Source: Bedellia somnulentella (Eukaryota; Arthropoda; Insecta; Lepidoptera; Bedelliidae). From it: 64,000 nt of DNA. Positions 42,237 to 51,307 of the stretch are shown here, one piece after another. How positions within the stretch are numbered: the stretch's first letter is position 1; every line of letters starts with the position of its first letter. The stretch covers positions 20,594 to 84,593 of the forward strand of contig CAUYWD010000116.1 in NCBI GenBank assembly GCA_963576735.1, read 5' to 3'. The notes beneath the pieces were generated by a model that was not told the origin of the DNA, made no database searches, and saw nothing but the letters and a program-made list of their open reading frames with translations. A program made the translations under genes and the position numbers.

Positions 42237-42662
42237 GTCCTGGAAGTAACAAGTAGTTTTCTGAAAATCGCATCCAAATAGCTTAAGCGAAACGCGAGAT
42301 AATCGCCGACCAACATACATACATGCAGGTCAAACTCAGAACCTCCTTTCTTTTAGAGTCGGTTAAATCACTTAACCCATTTTCTAAATGTAACGAATAC
42401 TTTTCTGAAAACCGCATCCAAATAGCTTAAGCCAAACGTGAGATAATCGCGGACCAACAGACATACATACAGGTCAAACACAGAACCTCCTTTCTTTTTT
42501 TGGTCGGTTAAGGCACTAAAACCTTCTCCTAAATGTAACGAATACTGTTCTGAAAACCGCATCCAAATAGCTTAAGCCAAACTCGAGATAATCGCGGACA
42601 AATATACATACATACATACAAACAATCGAACTGAGAACCTCCTTTTTTGAAGTCGGTTAAAA
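42237..42662 (+). repeat. Three tandem units of a 120-150 bp repeat
   Basis: Each unit has TTCTGAAAA(C/T)CGCATCC, AAATAGCTTAAGC, GAGATAATCGC and AGAACCTCCTTTCTTTT with GTCGGTTAA. Units start at about 42247, 42393 and 42543. Each carries a short CATACATA run. Related sequence is common in Lepidoptera. No coding capacity. Confidence 0.85.
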
Positions 42663-42904
42663 ATACTATAAACTGTCTACCACAAGGAAATACAACATTG
42701 AAATCCTAACATGAAAAAAGTGGAGTTAGTGCACTATGTTTAGATTACGTGATTATCAACACACCATAAGCTAATATTTAATATTGAAGATATTTTCTGC
42801 AAGTGACTTGTTGAATAAAACAATTAATGGTGAAAAATATACTGCCGGTAATATTTTTGTGTCGACGTTTATGAAATGATAAAGCACCGATTATATATAG
42901 TTCG
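42663..42904. other. Gene-free stretch
   Basis: AT-rich DNA with no recognisable feature. Confidence 0.5.
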
Positions 42905-42911
42905 TTATATA

Positions 42912-43262
42912 GCAACCGTGATAGCTCAATGGGTAGAACGCCGGTTATCGTGCAAACGATTTGTGTTCAAATCCCGGGTAGGGCCTACACCAATTTGTCT
43001 TTTCTAAAGACATATGTGTGGTTAATTTATCATGTTTGTTAACGGTGAGGGAAAATATCGTGAGGAAACCCACATGGCTGAGTTGTACTTAGTCATGTGA
43101 CAGTGTATTCGTACAAAACGGCGATAGGCCTGCCCCCTATCACAGAGTACACTGTCCATGCAAAACGTGAACACCCGGTGACAAAGTCACGTGATGTTCA
43201 GAAGTATTAGTACCTCTGCCAACCACTTCGGGGATATTCGGCGTGAACGTTTATGTTATTTA
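42912..43262 (+). repeat. tRNA-derived SINE
   Basis: The head has GTGATAGCTCAATGGGTAGA (A box) and TGTTCAAATCCCGGGTAGGG (B box) 40 nt apart, as in a tRNA. The body includes GTGAGGAAACCCACATGGCT and GGCCTGCCCCCTATCACAGA and ends near CGGCGTGAACG. RNA polymerase III would transcribe it from the internal boxes. It abuts a LINE 3' UTR-like tract. Confidence 0.8.
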
Positions 43263-43521
43263 TATATTGATTTATTTATTTATTACGGATTGCCAACAGT
43301 GAAAATAGTAAACAATCTTAAAAAGTACTTGAATTGAAATGACATATTTCAACTAAATACACCAATTACAGGCTAATCACATCATTCGATTTTAAAATTT
43401 AAATAATTCACATTACAGAAACACATTACAGATATAACATTCTAAAAAAATATTATTATAAAATTCAGTTAAATTGATTAATTATATTGTTGAAACTTAA
43501 TTATCATCATCATTAGAGCCT
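43263..43521 (-). repeat. LINE 3' UTR-like tract
   Basis: TTATTACGGATTGCCAACAG and GGCTAATCACATCATTC recur at about 59632-59750. It lies just 3' of the LINE stop at 43522 on the minus strand, so it is probably that element's 3' UTR and tail. Confidence 0.6.
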
Positions 43522-44121
43522 TCAACATCTTGTCAGATGATTTATGCGAGAGGAGCATCGTCGCTCGTGGCTAAAAAGACCAATTCTCGAACGACACCTC
43601 CGTCCGCACTTCCGGCACGCAAACCGAGAGTCCGGTGGAATGGAACTCACAGCGCAAGCATGTCCTTTGGCACGTTTTTGTGCCAGATTTGCAAACCAGG
43701 CCTTGTCGTGGGTCCCGCAGCCCTCGTGAATGAGTTTCCTCCACTCATCACGGTCAGAAGCGAGGTCTTCCCATTTGTCGCAGTCGATGTGAAATGCGAT
43801 CATGTCGCGTTTTGCGCAGTCTTTGAACCTTAGCATGGGGCGTCCAACTTCACGCTTTGCAAATGCAATTTGGCTCAACATGGTCCTTCTAGGCAACCGA
43901 GTGCTGTCCATTCGATGCACATGCCCTAGCCACCGCAGACGTCTCTGTTTGAGAAGAGCGGTGATACTAGGCAGCTGTGCAATCTCAAGCACTCTCTCAT
44001 TTGTTACCCTGTCCTTGCATGTTATGTTTAGAATACTCCGAAGACAACGCATGTGGAAAGTGTTAAGTCTTCGCTCATGTCTGGCATACGATGTCCAGGT
44101 TTCAGCCCCTTACAAAAGTAT
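43522..44121 (-). pseudogene. LINE C-terminus with zinc finger (distal part)
   Basis: Continues the LINE interrupted by the gypsy insertion: after the target site the frame reads LL-stop-GAETWTSYARHERRL, with a Tyr codon apparently changed to TAA, then MRCLRSILNITCKDRVTNER and RWLGHVHRMDSTRLPRR. It ends with a C2HC-type finger, CRKCGRRCRSRIGLFSHERRC (shared layout with 50868-50920), a feature of some RTE-like families. Stop at 43522. Confidence 0.75.
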
Positions 44122-44613
44122 TGTTACAACATCTGTTCGCAAGTAGGAGATAGGATTTGCCACTACTAGATTATACTAGATGGCGTTACTAGTATTTTAA
44201 TAAGTAAAAAGGGGAATTACTAGATGTTTCTCGAATATCGACTTTTCGAGAAGGTGGTACTAGAACTTTCTGTAATATTCGCGTATTTGAGATTTGGCAT
44301 ATATAAAGAGCGACGCGTGCTACGGAGTATTCGAGTGCGAAGAACTAAAGCGAGAACAAGCGAAATACTAGAGCGAAGAAATTAAATACGACAGTGCAGT
44401 GATATACGGATTACGGAAATAAGCTTAACGGTGTGGACAGTGTTACTATAACGGAGTAAATTAGTGTTGTTAATTAGTGCGAGTATCGATAGTTAATTAT
44501 CGATAGTGTTTGTTGTGTTGTGTAAAGTGCGTTATTGGTCAATAAATATAATTACACCTTATTGCACGAAAGTGTGACTGGTATTTATCAAATTAAGAAC
44601 CCGGTACGTAACA
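44122..44613 (+). repeat. 5' LTR of gypsy element 3
   Basis: 492 bp, with GGCATATATAAAGAGCGACG as a likely TATA box (about 44300) and an AATAAA signal at about 44542. It is followed after two bases by TTGGTGACAGAAGTGG, probably the primer site. Confidence 0.9.
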
Positions 44614-44638
44614 ATTGGTGACAGAAGTGGATTTGAAG

Positions 44639-45880
44639 ATGCCAGTTATGCCGAAGGAAGACGGAAGAGAGGGTGTGAAGACACGCGCTCAGAAAGCCGC
44701 AGAGGGTGAACAGCTGTCGGAAATGAGGTCATCGGTCACGAACCCTCGGAGTGACATTCCAGAGGAGACGTCCGCGGTGACTAACGCGCCGTCTACATCA
44801 ACGGCGCCGGCGGCCGCAACTAATACTGACTTGGCGATGATAGTTGAAATGTTTCAAAGCATGCGTGAAGCACAACAAAGCATACAGGATGTTGTGAAAA
44901 ACATACATTCGGAGGTACAGGGTGTTGTGAAACAAGAAGTTCGTGAGTTGCGCGAGGAACAGCAAACTAAGTTCTCACAAGTTCTCACTGCGGTCAATGA
45001 AGTCAGTGGTCGGGTGGTTACTGTGGAAAAAGACGTAGAGCAGATGAAGGAGCAGGTAACCACTATTGAGAAAGATATCGATGACATGAAGACCGACTTC
45101 CGCGGAATGGAGAAAAAGGTTCTGCAGCTTGAATCACGACCGGTCAAGGTTGTCTCCGGTGAGAATGTAGTAGCCGTCCATGGTCCTCGTGTGAAGGTTC
45201 CTCCTTACGACGGAACAACATCCTGGTCGGCGTATAGACATCAGTTCCAGACTGTTGCGGCTGCCAATGGTTGGACTGATGAACAGTGTTTGACTGCACT
45301 GACGGTGGCACTCCGAGGTCAAGCACTGTCAGTAATAGAGGCGCTGCCGACTCCGAGTGGTGGTTTCAAGGACCTGCTGGATGCGTTGGAGTCTCGCTAT
45401 GGAGAGCGACACCTGGAGCACGTGTTCCGCGCTCAGCTGCGTGATAGGGTCCAGCGTTCCGGAGAGGGACTTCAGCAGTGGGCCCTTGAAATCGAGAAGC
45501 ACGTCCGCAAGGCCTATCCCAGTGTAGATCCGAAGACGGTGGAAATGAACCTGGTGCAAGCATTCGTCGACGGCATCAGAGATATCGAAGTGAGAACAGC
45601 GGTGAGACTTCAACACCACACGTCTCTCAAGGATGCCTTGGCGAACGCTCTAGAAGTTGAAGCTTGCCGCCAGGATACGCGCCAAACTCATCGACTTCGT
45701 GAGATTGCGGAAGCAAATGAGGACGTCAAGGTCATTAAAGCACCCGTCGGAAGGAGTACTGGACCGATTTGTTATGGCTGCGGGAAAAGGGGCCATTTGA
45801 GATTAAGTTGCCCGCTGAGGAAGGAAGAAAAGAGGCAGGCAGAGGCTCCTGCCGCAAACGTCCAGGGAAACGAGCATTAG
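44639..45880 (+). CDS. gag: Gypsy element 3 gag
   Basis: 413 residues from ATG at 44639 (MPVMPKEDGREGVKTRAQKA). Residues 70-160 are strongly heptad-like (MREAQQSIQDVVKNIHSEVQ and VEKDVEQMKEQVTTIEKDID), a probable coiled coil. The capsid core follows at about 185-330: VKVPPYDGTTSWSAYRHQFQ, FKDLLDALESRYGERH and LQQWALEIEKHVRKAYPS. A CCHC knuckle, CYGCGKRGHLRLSC, lies at about 383-396 and ends shortly before the stop. No disruption was seen. It overlaps the integrase frame by 112 nt in a different frame. Confidence 0.9.
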   Translation: MPVMPKEDGREGVKTRAQKAAEGEQLSEMRSSVTNPRSDIPEETSAVTNAPSTSTAPAAATNTDLAMIVEMFQSMREAQQSIQDVVKNIHSEVQGVVKQEVRELREEQQTKFSQVLTAVNEVSGRVVTVEKDVEQMKEQVTTIEKDIDDMKTDFRGMEKKVLQLESRPVKVVSGENVVAVHGPRVKVPPYDGTTSWSAYRHQFQTVAAANGWTDEQCLTALTVALRGQALSVIEALPTPSGGFKDLLDALESRYGERHLEHVFRAQLRDRVQRSGEGLQQWALEIEKHVRKAYPSVDPKTVEMNLVQAFVDGIRDIEVRTAVRLQHHTSLKDALANALEVEACRQDTRQTHRLREIAEANEDVKVIKAPVGRSTGPICYGCGKRGHLRLSCPLRKEEKRQAEAPAANVQGNEH

Positions 45881-47337
45881 CCAGGACCGGGGGGCAGGTG
45901 CTGGCTAGAGAGGAGAAAGCCCCGACAATGACCATCTCACAAGACTGTAAACATTGCCGGAAGCAAGAGTCGAAGGAGGAGGTCGTGAAAGTGACTCGAA
46001 TTTGTCCATTGGATGGTTGGGAAACAGAAGCTATGCAGAAGGCCCAAGAAGAAGATGAGAACCTCAGACCCATCATGAAATGGAAGAAGGAAAAACACGA
46101 TCAACCGGCTTGGAGTGAAGTAGCGTCCACAGGAGTGAGTACGAAAGCTTACTGGGCGCAATGGAACAGCCTGGTTCTGATCAATGGTCTACTGTACCGG
46201 AGGTGGGAGAAACCCAACGGTAAGGAAGAGCACCTACAATTGGTCGTGCCCAGAGCCAAGGTTAAAGATGTACTGCGGGAAACACATGACGGTGTTTCGG
46301 GCGGGCATCTTGGGGTAAATCGTACGTTGCAGAAGGTTCGTGCGAAGTTTTACTGGCTTCGTTGTAGGGACGACGTACAGGACTGGTGCCGGAAATGTAC
46401 AACGTGTGCCGCGGTGAAAGGTCCGCAGACCCGGAGTAGAGGGGGATTACGGTTGTACAATGTGGGAGCTCCCTGGGAGAGGATTGCCGTTGATGTGGCT
46501 GGACCGTTTCCACAATCAGAGTCCGGAAATAAATATTTCATGGTGGTGATGGATTACTTCACTAAGTGGCCTGAAGTGTTTGCCATACCCAATCAAGAAG
46601 CAATAACTGTGGCTACAAAACTGGTTGAGGAAGTGATCTGTCGATTTGGCGTGCCCCTGGAGATACACTCTGACCAGGGAAGAAATTTTGAGTCACAAGT
46701 ATTTCAAGAGGTGTGCAAACTACTTGGAATGCATAAAACCAGGACGACGCCATATCATCCTCAGTCAGATGGAATGGTGGAGAGGTTCAACCAAACACTG
46801 GAGAGACAGTTGGCGAAGATGGTTGAAAAACATCAGAAGGACTGGGACAAACACATTCCATTATTTTTACTGTCTTACCGGTCAGCTGTTCACGAAAGCA
46901 CGAAGGAAACACCTGCTTTCGTCAATTTCGGAAGAGAGCTACGATTGCCTGTAGATTTGTTGACAGGAGGGTCACCAGATGAGCCGCAGAGTGTAACTGA
47001 ATATGTAAGCGATTTGAGGGAAAGAATGCAAGATGTACATTCCCTAGTGCGTGAAAATGGTTTACATGCTAGTGAAAAGATGAAAACCAGATATGACCGT
47101 AAAGCTAACACGCCGCGTTTCGAAGAGGGTATGCTCGTCTGGTTACACAATCCAACTCGCCAGAAAGGGAAGTCCCCTAAGTTACAAAATAGGTGGGAAG
47201 GACCGTACAAGGTGGTCACTAGAATAAACGATGTAACGTACAGAATTCAACGCCAACCTAGAGGGGCTTCGAAAATAGTTCACATCGATCGACTTGCGAA
47301 GTACCATGGAAGCAATAATACTCGGGACGAGTATTAA
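45769..47337 (+). CDS. Gypsy element 3 integrase
   Basis: An open 522-codon frame without an obvious own start. Expression would need a frameshift from gag or a later Met (45928). It begins with the tail left after the RNase H deletion (CKHCRKQESKEEVVKVTRIC). The zinc domain has H-x3-H (HDGVSGGHLGVNRTLQ) and CRKCTTCAAVKG. The core has IAVDVAGPFPQ, IHSDQGRNFES and GMVERFNQTLERQL for D, D and E. The C-terminal region reads YDRKANTPRFEEGMLVWLHN, then RWEGPYKVVTRINDVTYRIQ. All catalytic residues are intact, although polymerase is lacking. Confidence 0.9.
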   Translation: MLWLREKGPFEIKLPAEEGRKEAGRGSCRKRPGKRALARTGGQVLAREEKAPTMTISQDCKHCRKQESKEEVVKVTRICPLDGWETEAMQKAQEEDENLRPIMKWKKEKHDQPAWSEVASTGVSTKAYWAQWNSLVLINGLLYRRWEKPNGKEEHLQLVVPRAKVKDVLRETHDGVSGGHLGVNRTLQKVRAKFYWLRCRDDVQDWCRKCTTCAAVKGPQTRSRGGLRLYNVGAPWERIAVDVAGPFPQSESGNKYFMVVMDYFTKWPEVFAIPNQEAITVATKLVEEVICRFGVPLEIHSDQGRNFESQVFQEVCKLLGMHKTRTTPYHPQSDGMVERFNQTLERQLAKMVEKHQKDWDKHIPLFLLSYRSAVHESTKETPAFVNFGRELRLPVDLLTGGSPDEPQSVTEYVSDLRERMQDVHSLVRENGLHASEKMKTRYDRKANTPRFEEGMLVWLHNPTRQKGKSPKLQNRWEGPYKVVTRINDVTYRIQRQPRGASKIVHIDRLAKYHGSNNTRDEY

Positions 47338-47353
47338 TGTAAGGAGGGGGTAA

Positions 47354-47845
47354 TGTTACGACATCTGTTCGCAAGTAGGAGATAGGATTTGCCACTACTA
47401 GATTATACTAGATGGCGTTACTAGTATTTTAATAAGTAAAAAGGGGAATTACTAGATGTTTCTCGAATATCGACTTTTCGAGAAGGTGGTACTAGAACTT
47501 TCTGTAATATTCGCGTATTTGAGATTTGGCATATATAAAGAGCGACGCGTGCTACGGAGTATTCGAGTGCGAAGAACTAAAGCGAGAACAAGCGAAATAC
47601 TAGAGCGAAGAAATTAAATACGACAGTGCAGTGATATACGGATTACGGAAATAAGCTTAACGGTGTGGACAGTGTTACTATAACGGAGTAAATTAGTGTT
47701 GTTAATTAGTGCGAGTATCGATAGTTAATTATCGATAGTGTTTGTTGTGTTGTGTAAAGTGCGTTATTGGTCAATAAATATAATTACACCTTATTGCACG
47801 AAAGTGTGACTGGTATTTATCAAATTAAGAACCCGGTACGTAACA
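47354..47845 (+). repeat. 3' LTR of gypsy element 3
   Basis: 492 bp, one base different from the 5' LTR as read, flanked by GTAT. Confidence 0.9.
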
Positions 47846-50235
47846 GTATGCTCAAGACGCAAGTTTGGTAAACGATCATCTTTGTCTTGACCGTTAAATG
47901 CTTATTATTCCATACTCTTGTACGCAGCCTGCCGAACGTCGTGGCCGCCTTGCCGATGCGAATGTCGATCTCACCATCAAGGGATAGATTGCTCGACACG
48001 GTCGACCCAAGGTAACAGAATTTGTCAACTACCTCCAAGGGTGCACCTTGCAGCAAGATGGTCGGCTGGTATGTATAACCCTGCGCTAGGATTACGGTCT
48101 TCTTTGCATTTATAGACATGGAGAACAGGGCACAGGCGTGGTGAAATTTGTCTACCAGGACCTGGAGCTCTTGCGGGGTTTTGGCGACAAAGGCTGCATC
48201 ATCAGCAAAGAGCAAGCTGTCAACAAATAAGTTCTCGCGATTACATCGGGACTTTAGAAGGGTGACATTGTACAACTTCCCATCCGCCCGTGTATGTAAG
48301 TGGACACCCTGTTGAGCGTCACCGAAGGCAACTTTGAGCAGCAGGGAGAAGAATATGCCGAACAGAGTTGGTGCTAAGGCGGAGCCCTGTCGAACTCCTC
48401 TATTCATGTCAAAAGCGTCGGACGATTGACCATTGAAGACCACGGTCCCTTTCATATTCTCGTGGAAGGATAACACTAATTTCAGCAGCTTCGGGGGACA
48501 TCCTATTTTCTCGAGTGCAATATAGAGACCCTCTCTGCTAACCGTATCGAAGGCCTTATTCAGGTCAACAAAAGCGATCATCAGGGGGGTATTCTGTTCA
48601 CGACTTTTCTCTTGAAGTTGTCGGATTGTAAATATCATATCCATAGTGGAACGCTGGGAGCGGAAGCCACATTGTGCCTCAGGATACACGCGGTCAGCAA
48701 GACGTTGCAGTTTCATCAGTGAAACTCTTGCAAAAAGCTTGCCAACGATGCAAAGAAGTGAAATACCACGGTAGCAGTTACAATCGCCGCGGTCACCTTT
48801 CCCTTTGTAAAGGGTTACTATGTTTGTATCGCGCATATCCTGTGGGAATAGCTCCATCTCCCAGCATTTCCCCAGGAAGTTATGAAGGACCGGCAATATG
48901 CACTCGAGTTTTAGGAGCTCAGTTAGTATGCCGTCTATCCCTGGACTCTTACCACATTTAAGCTGCATTATGGCCGCACGAAGATCTCTCACAGTGGGTA
49001 GTTCATCGAGCTCAGCCATTAAAGGTAGGATCGGAATTAAATCCACGGCTAAGGGACTGATTTCAACTGGAAGAGAATAAAGCTCAGTGTAGTGTTCTAC
49101 CTACCGATCTAGTTGACGGCTACTTTCAGTGATAATACTGCCATCAATCTCTTTTATAGGGGCCGTCTTGTTTTGCACTGGACCAAGAGCCACCCTAATC
49201 CCCGCATGAACCCCACCGAAGTTACCTGTGGCCGCGCAATCCTGAATGCTTCTGCAGTAAGAATTAGCGAGCTGGCGGCAAGTTCGCTGTAGGGATGATT
49301 TTGCTGTACGGAGTTTGTCGCGTGTGGAATCACACGGGTCAAGGCAGTATCCTAGTGCAGCTTGGCGTTTAGAGTCAATTAGAGGCTGAAGTTGGGTTAT
49401 ATTTTCAGTAAACCAATCCGGTGATTTCATCTTGGCATAACCGAAAACCTCACCAGCTGTTTTAGTGAGAAGCTCTTTAATGGATTCCCATTCTGTCTCT
49501 ACAGGAGTATCTACATCCCAGGTAGTTACCATCTGTCGCACCATCAAGCTGAAAGTATTCACTAGCTCGGGATCCCTAGTCTTGGCAAGATTTAGCTTCT
49601 TGCTTCCGGCTTTCTTGAAGGAGTAAATCTTTTTGGGTGACAGTAGGACTTTACACACAACCAAGGAGTGATCTGTGTCGCATTGTGCGCTATGGTAGGT
49701 CCTCGTGTGGGTGACTTCTTTTAAATCCTTCCTTTTGGTCAAGGCTAAGTCTAGCTGGTGCCAATGACCTGACCGAGGATGTTTCCAGGAGACTTTACGC
49801 AGTAGTTTGCCTTTAAAGTATGTATTGGAAACACACAGCTGAAACTTGGTGCTGAACTCGAGCAGGCGTTGACCATTTTCGTTTTGCTTTCCAATGCCAT
49901 GGCTAGGTGTTGTTATCCTGCCCTACACGAGCGTTGAAGTCTCCTAAAATGTAGAGTCGATCTCCAGCCGGTACACTGGCCACAACTGAGCAGAGCTTAT
50001 CGTAAAACTCATCCTTAAACTCTGCTGTCGAGGTTAGCGTTGGAGCGTAGGCGGAAATGAGAGTGACAAAGCCACTTTTGGTATTAAGGCGCAAGGTCAT
50101 AATGCGCTCACACACACCTCGACGTGTTTCCACTGCACTAAGAAGAGTGTTACGAACTGCAAAACCCACACCGTGCTCACGGTTCTCGTTTGAGGCCTTG
50201 CCTTTCCAAAAGAAGGTATAATTTTGTTCGCGCAA
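47846..50235 (-). pseudogene. LINE endonuclease-RT ORF (proximal part)
   Basis: The minus frame starts near 50235 with an AP endonuclease part (GVGFAVRNTLLSAVETRRGV, LYILGDFNARVG). After a frameshift near 49905 come CDTDHSLVVCKVLLSP, then a Trp-to-stop change near 49101. RT reads MQLKCGKSPGIDGILTELLK, YRGISLLCIVGKLFARV, MIAFVDLNKAFDTVSREG, RGVRQGSALAPTLFGIFF and the catalytic box SLLFADDAAFVAK. At TCVLSI the gypsy LTR interrupts; the C-terminus lies at 43522-44117. It resembles RTE-like LINEs often annotated as craniofacial development protein 2-like. The endonuclease N-terminus is missing, so the copy is 5'-truncated. Confidence 0.85.
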
Positions 50236-50439
50236 TCAGCGCAAAATTAAATTAAAACTAAATTAAAAACAAATTACTATGCCAATTATAAAAATAACAA
50301 CAATAAATATATTTAAATGATCAGACATTTCTTCTCTAATAAGAATAATTTAATAATGAACTAAGATAATAGGAAATAGACTATAATCATAAGAACAAAA
50401 TTAAAATTCAATATAGTAACACAATGGGTAAACTAATTA

Positions 50440-50770
50440 AATACAAACTGACCCCATCTTATGTATTCACAACTTTTTGCTTGAAAACTGCCAAAGAGTC
50501 ACCCAATATATCAATTTCACCGTGTTTTGCCTACATTTTGTTATAACTTTTACACATTCTCGTAATGGGTGAATTAAGTTCAATATTGGTGCGGCATCTT
50601 CTTACATTAAATATATTCCAAATTGTGTTTCGAGGATAGTTGAAGGAACAGTTAAATTTATATTTTTAATTACTTCAGTACTGTCAATGTAACTATTTAC
50701 TAACTTATATAAAAAGAAGAGTCTAACATTTTCCGACGATTAATTAATGACTCCAACTTAAAAAACTCTA
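50440..50770 (-). pseudogene. Decayed LINE C-terminal fragment
   Basis: Across two frames the minus strand reads LESLINRRKMLDSSFLYKLV, INLTVPST and NIFNVRRCRTNIELNSPITR, then GEIDILGDSLAVFKQK. The pattern of LxxRR...LHKL...P..R.N...PxxRM is that of the CR1/Jockey-like tail also seen at 22594. Stops and one frame change are present. The 3' part (50240-50440) resembles the tract at 59850-59930. Confidence 0.55.
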
Positions 50771-50835
50771 TTTTTTGAGTATAAGGCTGCCTGTATGATA
50801 TTCCGGGTGATCTAAATGCTAAATTATTTATATAT

Positions 50836-50926
50836 ATATCGTTCGCTTCACAACCACCAACAAGTGACTTCCCTTGTTCTAGATGTGGTAGGCTTTGTAG
50901 GTATCGTATTGGTCTGCATAGCCACG
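50836..50926 (+). pseudogene. LINE zinc-finger tail, isolated fragment
   Basis: The plus frame reads SQPPTSDFPCSRCGRLCRYR and then IGLHSHAYNLV before a stop. It copies the C-terminal finger of the LINE at 43522 (CRKCGRRCRSRIGLFSHERRC), but the last Cys is changed to Tyr. Only the last 30 or so residues remain. Confidence 0.6.
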
Positions 50927-51307
50927 CGTATAATTTGGTATGATTATAAGGTTCACCTATAGGAATCAGAATCAGAATCAGAATCAGAATTTATTTGCCA
51001 AATGTTGTATGTACAATGGTGTTTTAAATTATATAGAGTATAAAACATGCGCCCTGCTAGGGCATTGCAACAACTTATAAATTTTTAAATACCTAATTAA
51101 TTACTATTACATTATTTACAATTATTCACAATTTATATACAACATTAAATTATTTATTAAAACACGATCAAGTTAAATTATTATTACATTTACACAAATT
51201 ATACAGCATTAAATTATTTATTAATTGAGTTAAAACAATAGCACATTTACAAACACAAATTAAATTTTATTAGATTATATAGAGTAGTTAATAAAAAAAA
51301 AAATCAA

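Larger units (their letters stand above)
44122..47845 (+). mobile_element. Ty3/gypsy element with PR-RT-RNase H deletion (element 3)
   Basis: 492-bp LTRs (44122-44613 and 47354-47845) starting TGTTAC and ending GTAACA differ at one base seen (44128 A, 47360 G). GTAT target duplications lie at 44118-44121 and 47846-47849. A purine tract AAGGAGGGGG precedes the 3' LTR. Between them are an intact gag and an intact integrase, but no protease, RT or RNase H. It interrupts a minus-strand LINE. The low LTR divergence shows recent movement, so the missing enzymes must have come from another element. Confidence 0.9.

Noticed and set aside
42237..42662. Possible CRISPR-like array
   Set aside because: Units are long, adjacent and diverged, with no distinct spacers; this is a eukaryotic tandem repeat.
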